From UBA7985 sp002690455 (GTDB lineage: Bacteria > Pseudomonadota > Alphaproteobacteria > UBA7985): a stretch of DNA of 64,000 nucleotides. A program made the position numbers and the translations under genes. Below are positions 35,894-45,021 of this stretch, piece by piece. Below the pieces are notes generated by a model, which searched no databases, had not been told where the DNA came from, and saw only the letters and a program-made list of their open reading frames with translations. The stretch lies in the NCBI GenBank assembly GCA_965662775.1, contig CBFIIW010000002.1, positions 62,001-126,000 of the forward strand, read 5' to 3'. Position 1 is the stretch's first letter. Every line of letters begins with the position of its first letter.

Positions 35894-37339
35894 CTACTGC
35901 AAGGGCGTGGCAAAATAACGGTCAATGGCGTCAACAATGCCGCCAACCAGGGGTTTTCGGCTGCTTGGCGTGCGCAGCATATCGGCATCAGCGGCATTCG
36001 TGACGAAGCCCATTTCTAGCAAGAGCGAGGGCATGTCCGGTGCCTTGAGAACCGCGAAGCCAGCGTAGCGGTGGGGTGGGTCGATGGTGATCCACGACTT
36101 CTGCAACTCTTCGCTGAAGATTTCCGCAGCTTGCGCCGAAGAATTCAGCGTTTCGCGCTGGGCCAGATCCAGTAGGATCGACATTAACCCTTCTGAGCGT
36201 TCGCTGACCGGCAGACCGGCGATCATGTCGGACTTGTTTTCGCGGTTAGCGAGTGCGGCCGCCTCGGCATCCGACGCTTCGTCCGAGAGTGTGTAGACCG
36301 ACGCACCTCGTGCTGACCGGCGCGGGTTGGCGTCGGCATGGATTGAAATAAACAGATCGGCCTGATGCGAGCGACCGATTTCGTAGCGTTCACGTAGCTT
36401 GATGTACGTATCGCTGTCGCGGGTCAAAAACACGTCGTAACGCCCAGTCGCTTCAAGCGCAGCCCTGATTTCGAGTGCTGTTGCCAGTGTCAGATCCTTT
36501 TCACGAATGCCATTTTTCGTGGCGCCGGGGTCCTTCCCTCCGTGTCCGGGATCGAGCACGACAATCCGTCGGGCGATAACCTGCGCTGGGATTGGGGGAC
36601 GGAGCGCAGGCACCGGCGGCATTCGGTCAACGCTTTGCACCGGCAGCGTTGAGGCGGCCTCGCTGGCGTTGGGGGCCAGTAGATCTGTCACCGAGATCAA
36701 ATTCGCGTTTGGGCCCATCGATGATGCGGTCGAGGACAGGGGCTGGGTGGCCGCAAAGGTGGCCGCATTGCCTGCGTCTGAGACTGCATTGATCAATGAA
36801 AGCGGCTTGAGTTCAATTTCCAGAGCTACTTGTTGACGCCCGCTTTGGTCGAGAACCAATGCATTGGCGACGGCAACGGGCTCGAAGAGATCAAAAATCA
36901 CTCGGGAGATCTGCTGGTTCTGGTGACCATACCGGACTGATCGCACGACCCCGCCCGGCTGCGGCAGGTTTTCGCGGTGGATTGCCCAGTTAACTGTTGG
37001 CATGTCGAGGATCAGGCGGTCGGGTGACTGAGCGACGGTCAGTCGATAACCCAAAGATGCGTTGAGCCCGATGGAAATTCGAGTGCGTTCGTAGGCCTGT
37101 CCGACACTGATCGCAACGACACTGGGTGACGATGGCTGCTGCGCCATCGCCTGACCGTAACCAGCCACATCCCGCGTCGCTAGCATCGGGTTTAGCCCGG
37201 CCAGTCGCGATGGCATCAAGGCCCCGAGCAGCAGGGCCAGTCCGGCCGCGACCAAGACCTTCACCATTTGGGATAACGTATCGAGTCGCACGACCCAGAA
37301 TCCTTGAAAATCACGGCCCATCTTCGACTTTTGGCTCAT
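35894..37339 (-). CDS. amiC: N-acetylmuramoyl-L-alanine amidase with AMIN domain
   Basis: This periplasmic amidase cleaves the bond between MurNAc and the stem peptide to split septal peptidoglycan. The 481-residue protein has an N-terminal hydrophobic segment (about 27-45), an AMIN domain (about 72-180) that targets it to the wall, and an Amidase_3 domain from about 255. Zinc and catalytic residues are visible in VLDPGHGGKDPGA (His), GIREKDL (Glu), SIHADA (His) and LLLEMGFVTN (Glu). It precedes mrcA and is divergent from rne across an AT-rich gap. Confidence 0.94.
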   Translation of the reverse strand: MSQKSKMGRDFQGFWVVRLDTLSQMVKVLVAAGLALLLGALMPSRLAGLNPMLATRDVAGYGQAMAQQPSSPSVVAISVGQAYERTRISIGLNASLGYRLTVAQSPDRLILDMPTVNWAIHRENLPQPGGVVRSVRYGHQNQQISRVIFDLFEPVAVANALVLDQSGRQQVALEIELKPLSLINAVSDAGNAATFAATQPLSSTASSMGPNANLISVTDLLAPNASEAASTLPVQSVDRMPPVPALRPPIPAQVIARRIVVLDPGHGGKDPGATKNGIREKDLTLATALEIRAALEATGRYDVFLTRDSDTYIKLRERYEIGRSHQADLFISIHADANPRRSARGASVYTLSDEASDAEAAALANRENKSDMIAGLPVSERSEGLMSILLDLAQRETLNSSAQAAEIFSEELQKSWITIDPPHRYAGFAVLKAPDMPSLLLEMGFVTNAADADMLRTPSSRKPLVGGIVDAIDRYFATPLQ

Positions 37340-37785
37340 TGCAGAGCTGAAAATCGAATCAGAATTTGAAAAAATTAGAAATAAAATATGATTTGAAAAT
37401 AGGGTTTTACAGGCTTTTTTACAAGTGAAAATGTAGTTAATCAGGGCTTCTGATACGCGAGGCGGAGCTGAGGTGCTGCATTTGAGCTAGACGCCCCCCC
37501 CGTGCAAAGCCTAAGTATGAGGTGCAGCACGGATGTCCGCGCTGTTTGATCGCAGTTCTTTGAGCGATTTTGACGACAGTAGAAGCCCGGTACCCGGTGA
37601 CTAACAAAACCATGGGGCCGTGCAAACATGGAGCGAGAAAGCTCGCCCATGTCTGAACTCGAAAAATCGTGAACTGCGCCCGATGAACACCGGTTGCCGC
37701 GATGCAACCTGTAACATAGCTGCGCCGCTGGCGGATGAGCGCGATTGCGTCTCCGCGAAAGCTGGCAGCAGCGTTAGGAGACATG
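37340..37785. other. 446-bp gap between amiC and rne: AT-rich promoter zone and structured leader
   Basis: The first 100 bp (37340-37440) are strikingly AT-rich against the GC-rich surroundings and probably hold divergent promoters for amiC and rne. The remainder would form a long rne leader with a hairpin at 37626-37652 and a distant inverted repeat GTGCTGCA (37473-37480) with TGCAGCAC (37523-37530). No coding frame was seen. Confidence 0.6.
37626..37652 (+). promoter_or_regulatory. Hairpin in the rne leader
   Basis: ACATGG-A-GCGAG pairs with CTCGC-CCATGT around an AAAG loop: 11 bp with one bulged A. It lies about 135 bp before the rne start. In E. coli, structured rne leader RNA mediates feedback control by RNase E; a similar role here is inference. 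Confidence 0.45.
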
Positions 37786-40700
37786 ATGAGCAAGAAAATG
37801 CTTATCGACGCGTCCCGGCGTGATGAAACCCGGGTCGTGGTTATGGTCGATGGTCGGATTGAAGAAATCGATCATGAGACTGCCGATCGACGCCCCATAA
37901 AATCGAACATCTATCTGGCGCGTGTCACGCGTGTTGAGCCGTCGCTGCAGGCGGCCTTTGTCGATTACGGCGGAAACCGACACGGTTTCCTCCCGTTTTC
38001 GGAGATCCACCCCGACTACTACCAACTACCCGTGGCAGACCGTGAGGCCCTGCTCCGTGAAGTTGAGGACAAGGTTGAGGAGCGCCGCCAGCGTTTCCTG
38101 AACCACCGAGCCAACCCACGCCGCGGGAACAACCGGGCCCGGGGCAGCAGCGGCGACACCGCTTTAGTAGTCGATCCTGATGGCGATCAGCCGCACGTCG
38201 AGTTTCCAGTCGATCAAAATGGTGATTTCGTCGCGCCTGAGGCAACGACGCAGGACACGATAAGCGAAGGCGCTGAGGCGCCAACCGATGGCGGCAAAGC
38301 CGCTGTCGACGCTGCGGCAGATGCCGATACAGACAGAGCAACGCCAGAGGCGACAGTCTCGATGACCGAAGCAGCGCCGGATGTCGGTGCTTCGTCCGAT
38401 CCGAGCCAAGGCGATGAAGGCTCAGATGACGATGAACCAGCCAAAACGGCAACCGCAGCCACCGGTACCGATGACGACAAAGTGTTCAGCGAAGACGCCA
38501 TTACCCTGGGTGCGTCGGCTCGTGACCTGCCTCAAAGTGAATCGGATGATGACGACAACAACGGCAATGAGGTCGACTCAGAGCAACTGGCAGCTGAAGC
38601 TGAAGCAGGCGGTGCTGATTCCGATGACGGCACTGATCGTCGGGTCGACGGCGAAGGCGGCATCGAAGAATTGCCCGAACAAGATCTGGTAATCGAAGAA
38701 GTCGGTGCCGGTGATGACGTTGATGATGATGATGTTGATGGCGAGCCCGGCGCAGAAGAAGCCTCTGGAGCCAGTGACGAAGATGATGAGGATGGGGCTC
38801 GTAAACCCCGTTCCCGCCGCCGCCGGCGCTCCCGTCGCGGCCGTCAGAGCAGCAACGGCGATGATGAGGCAGAAGAGGGCACCCACCGCAGTTCGCGCCG
38901 CAAGGCCAGCCGCGACGGCGACGATGACCACAATAATGACGATGACGATGACGACGTTGATCACGACGACGAGGATGATGAAGACATCTTTGACGAAGAT
39001 GCTGAGCGCCGCTCGATCATGCACTCGATCATCTCCCGCCGATATAAGATTCAGGAGGTGATCAAGCGTCGGCAGGTCATGCTGGTTCAGGTCACAAAAG
39101 AAGAGCGTGGTAACAAAGGTGCGGCGCTGTCTTCCTACCTCTCGCTGGCTGGGCGTTACAGCGTTTACATGCCGAACACCACCCGCGGTGGTGGGATTTC
39201 CCGCAAGATTTCTTCGCCCAAGGACAGGCGCCGATTGAAGACAATTCTCGACGATCTTGACCTGCCACAGGATATTTCGATCATCGTCCGCACGGCCGGA
39301 AGCCAGCGGACCAAGGCCGAAATCAAACGCGACTACGAATACCTGCGCCGGACGTGGGACGGTATCCGGGAAACCACGCTGAATTCCATGGCGCCTTCGT
39401 TGATCTATGAAGAAGCCAACGTCATGAAGCGCGCGATCCGAGACATGTATTCCAGTGATATGGAAGAAGTGTTGGTCGAGGGCGAAGACGGCTACAAAGA
39501 CGCCAAAAGCTTTATGAAGACCCTGACCCCGTCACACGCCAAGCGGGTTCAACAGTTCAAGAATGAAGGTACGTCGCTGTTCCAGCATCACAAGGCTGAG
39601 CAACAGCTGGATGCGCTCTTCAATCCTGTCGTGACGCTGAAATCTGGTGGCTATTTGGTCATGAACCAAACCGAAGCTCTGGTTGCGGTTGACGTTAACT
39701 CAGGCAAGGCGACACGCGAGCGTTCCATCGAGGAAACCGCCCTGGCCACGAACCTTGAGGCAGCTGAAGAAGTCGCACGACAGTTACGGCTGCGCGATCT
39801 GGCGGGGCTTGTGGTGATCGACTTCATCGATATGGATGAATCGCGTCACCGGGGACAGGTCGAGCGCCGTTTGAAGGAATCCATGCGCGGTGATCGGGCC
39901 CGGATACAGCTTGGGCGGATTTCCCCGTTTGGCTTGCTAGAGCTTTCTCGGCAGCGGATTCGTCCATCGGTCTTTGACACGACGATGGTTGGCTGTCCGG
40001 CTTGTGGTGGTATCGGCGTGGTCCGGTCCTCTGGCTCACTGGCCTCTTCGATCATGCGACGGGTCGGCGATCTGTTGCTTGAGCGGGAAAACCTTGATCG
40101 GATCGAGATTGAGGCCCCGAGCGATGCCGCGCTGAAGGTGTTGAACGATCACCGTGAAGAGCTGGCCAATCTGGAGAACCAGCATGGTGTGAAGATTTCA
40201 GTGCTGCCAAATGCCCAACTGCATTCACCGCACTTTCACCTTCGGGTTTACACCGAGGAGAAGGTAGAGACCTTCGAAGAAGGCTATACGTCTGACCCGA
40301 CCGCACCAAAGAAATCGGATCGTCGTCGCGGTCGCAGAGGGGGCCGGTCGGAGGATCGGGACAAGGACCGCAGCCGTGATGACGAGGAGGGCGCAAGCCG
40401 CCGTGGTCGTCGGGGTCGAACTCGGGGCTCGCCTGACGAAGGTGAGGATGACGGCGAAAGCCGTGTGGTGGACGAGGCTGAAGCTCGGGCGGACACCGAA
40501 GACGGCGATGGCGATGGCGAAGGCGGCACCCGCCGTCAGCGCGGTAAGCGCGGTGGCCGTCGGCGCGGCAAACGCGACGGCGACGGCGACGGCGAGAACG
40601 AGGTGTCGACCGGCGAAACCAGTGATCAGAGTGAACGCGCCGAAGGCGAGGCGGGAGAAGACGGTGAGAAGCCCAAGCGCCGCCGGGGTAAGCGCGGCGG

Positions 40701-41253
40701 TCGCAACCGTCGCAAGCCAAGGAGCGATGACCATGCCGTTGAAAATCAGGAGGTAACAGACGCCGCAGCTGATGCGCCTGCCGCTGTCGCTGATACCCCA
40801 GATCAGAACGGGTCTCAGACGGGCGAAATGGTGTCAGACGCAGACAGCGAAGCGGAGTCTGGCGAAAACAAGCCCAAGCCGCGCAAGCGCACCCGGAGCA
40901 AAGCCAAGGCAGAAACCGAGGCGACGGCCGAAGGTGAAGACGCCAAAGCGGCATCCGATGGATCGGAATCAGCCAAGAGCGAAGAGCCGACTGAGGAAGA
41001 GAAGCCCAAAAAGCGCACGCGGGCACCCCGCAAGTCGGCGACCAAGACAGCCAACACGGCTGAAGCGAAGGAAACGGCCAGCGAGGCAGAACCGCCAAAG
41101 GCTGAGACCAAGACCAAGACGACAGCCACTGCGGATGCCCAATCTGAAGAAGAGGCCGCCGCCAGTCGTCCTGTCGCCATGGCCGTCGAACCAGATACGC
41201 CGAAGAAGGATGGCCCACGCCGCCGTGGCTGGTGGTCACGCGGCAAATCCTAA
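37786..41253 (+). CDS. rne: Ribonuclease E
   Basis: RNase E is the endonuclease that starts mRNA decay and processes rRNA. From the ATG at 37786 (MSKKMLIDAS; AGGAG just upstream) the protein has 1155 residues. The S1 domain begins at about 35-85, is interrupted by a very acidic insertion with an Arg-rich island up to about 415, then resumes. The DNase I-like catalytic site shows AVDVNSG (Asp636) and VVIDFIDMD (Asp679); the zinc link is CPAC at 737-740. The C-terminal half is low-complexity, with Arg- and Glu-rich scaffold segments. prfB follows after 28 bp. Confidence 0.95.
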   Translation: MSKKMLIDASRRDETRVVVMVDGRIEEIDHETADRRPIKSNIYLARVTRVEPSLQAAFVDYGGNRHGFLPFSEIHPDYYQLPVADREALLREVEDKVEERRQRFLNHRANPRRGNNRARGSSGDTALVVDPDGDQPHVEFPVDQNGDFVAPEATTQDTISEGAEAPTDGGKAAVDAAADADTDRATPEATVSMTEAAPDVGASSDPSQGDEGSDDDEPAKTATAATGTDDDKVFSEDAITLGASARDLPQSESDDDDNNGNEVDSEQLAAEAEAGGADSDDGTDRRVDGEGGIEELPEQDLVIEEVGAGDDVDDDDVDGEPGAEEASGASDEDDEDGARKPRSRRRRRSRRGRQSSNGDDEAEEGTHRSSRRKASRDGDDDHNNDDDDDDVDHDDEDDEDIFDEDAERRSIMHSIISRRYKIQEVIKRRQVMLVQVTKEERGNKGAALSSYLSLAGRYSVYMPNTTRGGGISRKISSPKDRRRLKTILDDLDLPQDISIIVRTAGSQRTKAEIKRDYEYLRRTWDGIRETTLNSMAPSLIYEEANVMKRAIRDMYSSDMEEVLVEGEDGYKDAKSFMKTLTPSHAKRVQQFKNEGTSLFQHHKAEQQLDALFNPVVTLKSGGYLVMNQTEALVAVDVNSGKATRERSIEETALATNLEAAEEVARQLRLRDLAGLVVIDFIDMDESRHRGQVERRLKESMRGDRARIQLGRISPFGLLELSRQRIRPSVFDTTMVGCPACGGIGVVRSSGSLASSIMRRVGDLLLERENLDRIEIEAPSDAALKVLNDHREELANLENQHGVKISVLPNAQLHSPHFHLRVYTEEKVETFEEGYTSDPTAPKKSDRRRGRRGGRSEDRDKDRSRDDEEGASRRGRRGRTRGSPDEGEDDGESRVVDEAEARADTEDGDGDGEGGTRRQRGKRGGRRRGKRDGDGDGENEVSTGETSDQSERAEGEAGEDGEKPKRRRGKRGGRNRRKPRSDDHAVENQEVTDAAADAPAAVADTPDQNGSQTGEMVSDADSEAESGENKPKPRKRTRSKAKAETEATAEGEDAKAASDGSESAKSEEPTEEEKPKKRTRAPRKSATKTANTAEAKETASEAEPPKAETKTKTTATADAQSEEEAAASRPVAMAVEPDTPKKDGPRRRGWWSRGKS

Positions 41254-41281
41254 AGAACCTGAATGCAGTAACGAGAGACCT

Positions 41282-42395
41282 ATGCGCGCTGAAATTCAAG
41301 CGGTTGCCGAGGAGATTGAAAAATCCCTCGCGCTGCTGAGGAGGCATCTTTGACTGGGACAACGCTCTACGTCGGTTCGATGAGCTGACAGCGCTTTCCG
41401 AAGATCCAAACCTCTGGAGTGATGCGGAAAATGCCCGCAAGACCATGCAAGAACGCCAGCGTTTGGAAACGGCGATCGAGGGCTATCGCAGCCTGAGCAC
41501 GGAATTGCAGGATTGCCGCGACCTGATCGCGCTGGGCGAGGAAGAAGGCGACACTGACACCGTCACCGACGCCGAAGAGCACATGCTTGCCCTGCAGCTT
41601 AGAGCCGCAAAGAAGCAACTCGAATCCTTGCTCTCGGGCGAGGCTGACCCGAACGATGCCTTCATCGAGATCAACGCCGGTGCAGGTGGGACTGAGGCGC
41701 AGGATTGGGCAGGAATGCTGCTCCGGTTATATTCTCGCTGGGCCAATGCCCATGGCTACAGTCTCGATGTGCTCGAAGAGTCGGCTGGTGAGGAAGCCGG
41801 AATCAAGTCGACAACGCTGCAGATCAAGGGCGAGAACGCCTTTGGCTGGTTGAAGACTGAGACTGGAGTACACCGGCTGGTGCGGATCTCGCCGTTCGAC
41901 AGTCAGAATCGTCGCCATACGTCTTTTGCGTCTGTTTGGGTCAGCCCTGTGGTCGATGACAGCATCGAGGTTGATGTTCTTGACAAGGATCTGCGTGTCG
42001 ATACATATCGTGCGTCGGGAGCGGGGGGGCAGCACGTCAACCGTACTGACTCGGCTGTTCGGATCACCCACGAACCAACGGGCATCGTGGTGCAGTGTCA
42101 GAATGATCGCAGCCAGCACAAGAACCGCGCCACTGCCATGAAAATGCTTAAGGCCAAGCTTTATGAGTTGGAATTGCGCAAGCGTCAGGATGCGGCGCAG
42201 GCGATCAATGACGAGAAGTCAGACATTGCCTGGGGACACCAGATTAGATCCTACGTGCTACAGCCTTACCAGATGGTAAAAGATCTGCGCACCGGCGTGG
42301 AAACCTCGCAGACCGGCGCCGTGCTCGACGGTGAAATCGATCTGTTCCTTGAAGCTTCCCTGGCAGCCCAACTGGGTGGTGATGATGCGGCCTAG
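41282..42395 (+). CDS. prfB: Peptide chain release factor 2, with programmed +1 frameshift
   Basis: RF2 ends translation at UGA and UAA. The first 23 codons (41282-41350) are followed by an in-frame TGA at 41351; skipping base 41351 continues in the +1 frame (41352-42395), giving about 370 residues, the family length. The slip site is CTT TGA C, with AGGAGG at 41339-41344 three bases before CTT, as in E. coli. The product has the SPF codon-reading tripeptide (RISPFDSQ) and the GGQ peptidyl-release motif. A gene call starting at 41445 would lose the N-terminus. RF2 thus controls its own level. Confidence 0.95.
41339..41354 (+). promoter_or_regulatory. RF2 autoregulatory frameshift site
   Basis: A Shine-Dalgarno-like AGGAGG, a three-base spacer and CTT-TGA-C make the classic RF2 shift signal. 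When RF2 is scarce the ribosome pauses at TGA and slips +1 on CTT. Confidence 0.93.
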
Positions 42396-42455
42396 CTGTC
42401 CCACTCATGCCCAATGCCCGAGCCATTCCCGGTCTGAGGCTGGAGGGCAGGGGTG

Positions 42456-43031
42456 ATGCTGCCGTGGAAATTATCCCGTGTAACCGATCGATTATACCGG
42501 TCCGGGCAGCCACGGCGCAGTCACCTCAAGCAGATCGAAGCCGCTGGCATCCGCACCATCATTAATTTGCGTGGTTTGCATCCCTTTCCTGGTCAGGAAC
42601 GCTGGGGACAATCCTGCAGCCAGGCTGGCTTCACCTATATCGAACTGCCGGCGCTGTCGCGTGGCGCGCCACAGGCGTGGATGATCGAACGCTTGTTGGA
42701 AGCCTACGACCGCGCCAAGTACCCTGCGCTGATCCACTGTAAAGCCGGCGCAGACCGGACTGGCTTCGCTGCTGCGTTGTACATGCACTATCACGAAGGT
42801 CAGGACATTGCGGCTGCGGCCGCGGATCAATTGGCGCTGAAATACGGTCATTTCAATATCGGAAAGACCGGGGTTTTGGACTTTTTCTTCGAAACCTTTG
42901 CTGCGCAGACAGAGGTCGTCGAGTTTGATCAGTGGTGGCGTCATTATGATCATGATGCCCTGCAGGCCGAATTTGAGCGCTCCAGCCGTAGTCGGATCAG
43001 GCTGGACCGTCTCCTGCTGCGGCGCGAATGA
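42456..43031 (+). CDS. Dual-specificity/tyrosine phosphatase-family protein
   Basis: This protein of about 191 residues has the cysteine phosphatase signature HCKAGADRTG (Cys at about 95, Arg at about 101 counted from the ATG at 42456), plus the RLYRSGQP start and TIINLRGL strand of DSP-like enzymes. It may remove phosphate from tyrosine in proteins or from another small substrate. GTG at 42453 is an alternative start; GGAGG is 9 bp before the ATG. Its end overlaps the convergent capsule-type gene by 35 bp. It follows prfB by 60 bp. Confidence 0.85.
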   Translation: MLPWKLSRVTDRLYRSGQPRRSHLKQIEAAGIRTIINLRGLHPFPGQERWGQSCSQAGFTYIELPALSRGAPQAWMIERLLEAYDRAKYPALIHCKAGADRTGFAAALYMHYHEGQDIAAAAADQLALKYGHFNIGKTGVLDFFFETFAAQTEVVEFDQWWRHYDHDALQAEFERSSRSRIRLDRLLLRRE

Positions 43032-44217
43032 GCGTGCCGACATGGGCCGCCAGCGCTGCGGCAGCCGGGTCTCCTGCGCCCGAGGGCCAGCGGTGGAAAC
43101 CCGACGTCCGCAACCACGTCAGATACTGTTCCCGCGCAGCTGCATCAAAGCCGACCTTGTTCGGGTCACTCAGGGCAGTGTTCAGCGCTACTTGATCCCC
43201 GGCTTCGAGCGTCAGATCCCGTCCGCCGTAGAAACTGCGGCCTAGAGTGATTACCGGTTTGCCGTAAGCAAAGGCTTCCAAGCCCACCGATGAATTGACC
43301 GTTACCACGCTTTCGCACCGTGCGAGCAATGTGGCTGATGAACCAGCGGTCTCGACACGAATTCTACCCGCGGTGTCGCCTTGTAACCCACTGGCAAGGG
43401 CGGCGTTTCTGGCCTGCATCAGAGCCTCATTTAGTGCCTCGCGTTGCCCAACGGCGCAGGAGGGATGGGGGCGGAAAACGACGGAAATATCATGGGGCAG
43501 GGTGGTGAGGGCGGCGGTCGTGACAGCGCGGATATAGGCGAGCATGTCCGGAACCCAGCCGCCGTGAACTGTCAGCTGCGTATCGGCGGCCACCTGCAAC
43601 GGGCAATAGATGAAGCGCGCCGGCAGGAGCCCCGATTCAGTGGTGTCATTGGCTTGCTCCGTCCGGCCTCTGGTGAGGATTCTGCCCAGCAGGCTTCGGG
43701 GTGGTCGTTGGCGCTGGATCTCTAGAAACCAGTCAGTGATGGCTGGATCGGCCTTCGTACTTTGGAACGCATGACCGCTTAAGTGCGCCGACCCTGCATT
43801 CGTCCCGCCAAGTCCTGCTTGAAGGTAGCCAGGGAAGGCGCAACGCTCGAACTGCACCACGGGTAGACCGACGTGCTGTGCGGCCAAGGTCAGTAGACCG
43901 CGGCGGCCCCGATAACCGTTCCAGACCAGCACACCGCTGACTTTGCGTCTGTCAAAGAGTTGCAACAGGCCATCCCACTGTCGGTTGCGCAATGCGTGAA
44001 TGGCCTCCTGTTCAAGCGGTGATAGAGGATGGAGTCTTCGCTGTCGCCGTTCTTCGGTTTCCATGGCAAGCACACGCTCCCAGACAGCCTCGGGCAGGCC
44101 AGCCCCACCACGCCGGCTGGGAAGCCGCCAGCGGCGCTCCAACCCTATGGACAGGTGTGTCGAGAGGGCGCGAAACAGAGGTCGGGCCAGATCAGGAGCG
44201 TTCAAGGTCAAATACAT
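42997..44217 (-). CDS. Capsule polysaccharide biosynthesis-type protein
   Basis: This protein of about 406 residues resembles the KpsC/KpsS (Capsule_synth) family, which adds Kdo linkers to capsule lipids. Typical stretches are IYCPLQVAADTQL, then VVFRPHPS and VVTVNSSVGLEAFAYGKPVITLGRSFY near the C-terminus. No other capsule gene is nearby, so a stand-alone or regulatory role is possible. The ATG at 44217 (MYLTLNAPDL) is preferred; a TTG at 44280 would add 21 residues. No clear ribosome-binding site is seen. Confidence 0.78.
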   Translation of the reverse strand: MYLTLNAPDLARPLFRALSTHLSIGLERRWRLPSRRGGAGLPEAVWERVLAMETEERRQRRLHPLSPLEQEAIHALRNRQWDGLLQLFDRRKVSGVLVWNGYRGRRGLLTLAAQHVGLPVVQFERCAFPGYLQAGLGGTNAGSAHLSGHAFQSTKADPAITDWFLEIQRQRPPRSLLGRILTRGRTEQANDTTESGLLPARFIYCPLQVAADTQLTVHGGWVPDMLAYIRAVTTAALTTLPHDISVVFRPHPSCAVGQREALNEALMQARNAALASGLQGDTAGRIRVETAGSSATLLARCESVVTVNSSVGLEAFAYGKPVITLGRSFYGGRDLTLEAGDQVALNTALSDPNKVGFDAAAREQYLTWLRTSGFHRWPSGAGDPAAAALAAHVGTLIRAAAGDGPA

Positions 44218-44331
44218 GGCAGACAGACTACAGACTTTTGCGCCGCGTCGAAGGGGACGAGGGTACTTTTCTGTGCGCAACCTGCGCCTGTTTTCTGTGA
44301 CAACCGCAAGCCTTGATAGGGCTTCTGCAGT

Positions 44332-44748
44332 TTAGTCGCAGTCGTTCACTGGCTTTGGTTCAACGATGCAAAGACCATCTATGCTGACCAAGCGGCGGGA
44401 AACCAGCGGAAAGCTGGTGTAGCCCAAGGTCGCGGGGATGGTTTGATACGCTGTCCCCATGGGGGTAGGTGTGAAGTAGGTATATCCGGGAACCGCTCGA
44501 TAGCCATTGATCGGGATCAGGCCGGGGTGGGCAGGGCCGTACAGGTGAGTGCCAAACACGGGGGCACCGAGCGCACTCGATCCCACCATTGGCGCACCGT
44601 AATACGTTCCGGTTCCAATCCCGGATCCTGGCATAGGGCGCAAATAAGTCCGGCCATCATAGCCGGTGGTCGAATAGCAAGCGGACAGAAGCGGCAGGGC
44701 GATTGCGAGCGATGCCAGAACAGTCCAGCGGGTCGGTTTCATTTTCAT
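44332..44748 (-). CDS. Putative lipoprotein
   Basis: This small protein of 138 residues has a lipoprotein signal peptide: basic MKMKPTRW, a hydrophobic stretch, and a lipobox LLSAC with Cys24 as the lipidation site. The mature part is rich in Gly, Tyr, Pro and Thr (for example GTGTYYGAP and YFTPTPMG) and ends in a segment with one more Cys pair (GLCIVEPKPVNDCD). No family was recognised. A perfect 20-bp inverted repeat lies 36 bp upstream of its start. Confidence 0.75.
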   Translation of the reverse strand: MKMKPTRWTVLASLAIALPLLSACYSTTGYDGRTYLRPMPGSGIGTGTYYGAPMVGSSALGAPVFGTHLYGPAHPGLIPINGYRAVPGYTYFTPTPMGTAYQTIPATLGYTSFPLVSRRLVSIDGLCIVEPKPVNDCD

Positions 44749-44784
44749 GGTCAGCTTTGATCCTCAATTCTCAGTACTTAGTTT

Positions 44785-44804
44785 CGATACGTTGTTACGT
44801 ATCG
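44785..44804. promoter_or_regulatory. Perfect 8-bp inverted repeat upstream of the lipoprotein gene
   Basis: CGATACGT-TGTT-ACGTATCG is a perfect inverted repeat 36 bp before the lipoprotein start. It may be an operator or a leader hairpin. A plus-strand terminator is less likely since no plus-strand gene ends nearby. Confidence 0.4.
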
Positions 44805-44943
44805 TTTGGTTTCTTTTGAATTTTTGTAAAAGCCGCATGATTTTTTGGGACGGTAGCAGCCTCCTCCGCCGCGCTCCAAGCGGTTAAGGACAGAGGCTGG
44901 AAATTTCACCTTTCGCTGCGCATTATTGGTACTGGGTCGAAAA

Positions 44944-44970
44944 AAAGGGGGTGCGATAAACACCCCCTTT
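44944..44970 (-). terminator. Rho-independent terminator of the caspase-like gene
   Basis: A perfect 10-bp stem (AAAGGGGGTG/CACCCCCTTT) with a 7-base loop is followed on the minus strand by a run of T. It lies about 50 bp past the stop of the caspase-like gene. Confidence 0.88.
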
Positions 44971-45021
44971 CTGTGTGTGGAATCTTCCGATTCGGTCCGG
45001 ATTGGTTCCGAAGACGTAGCG

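Noticed and set aside
40052..41446. A 464-codon open frame antisense to the end of rne
   Set aside because: The product is Arg-, Ser- and Leu-rich low complexity, the mirror image of the charged tail of RNase E.
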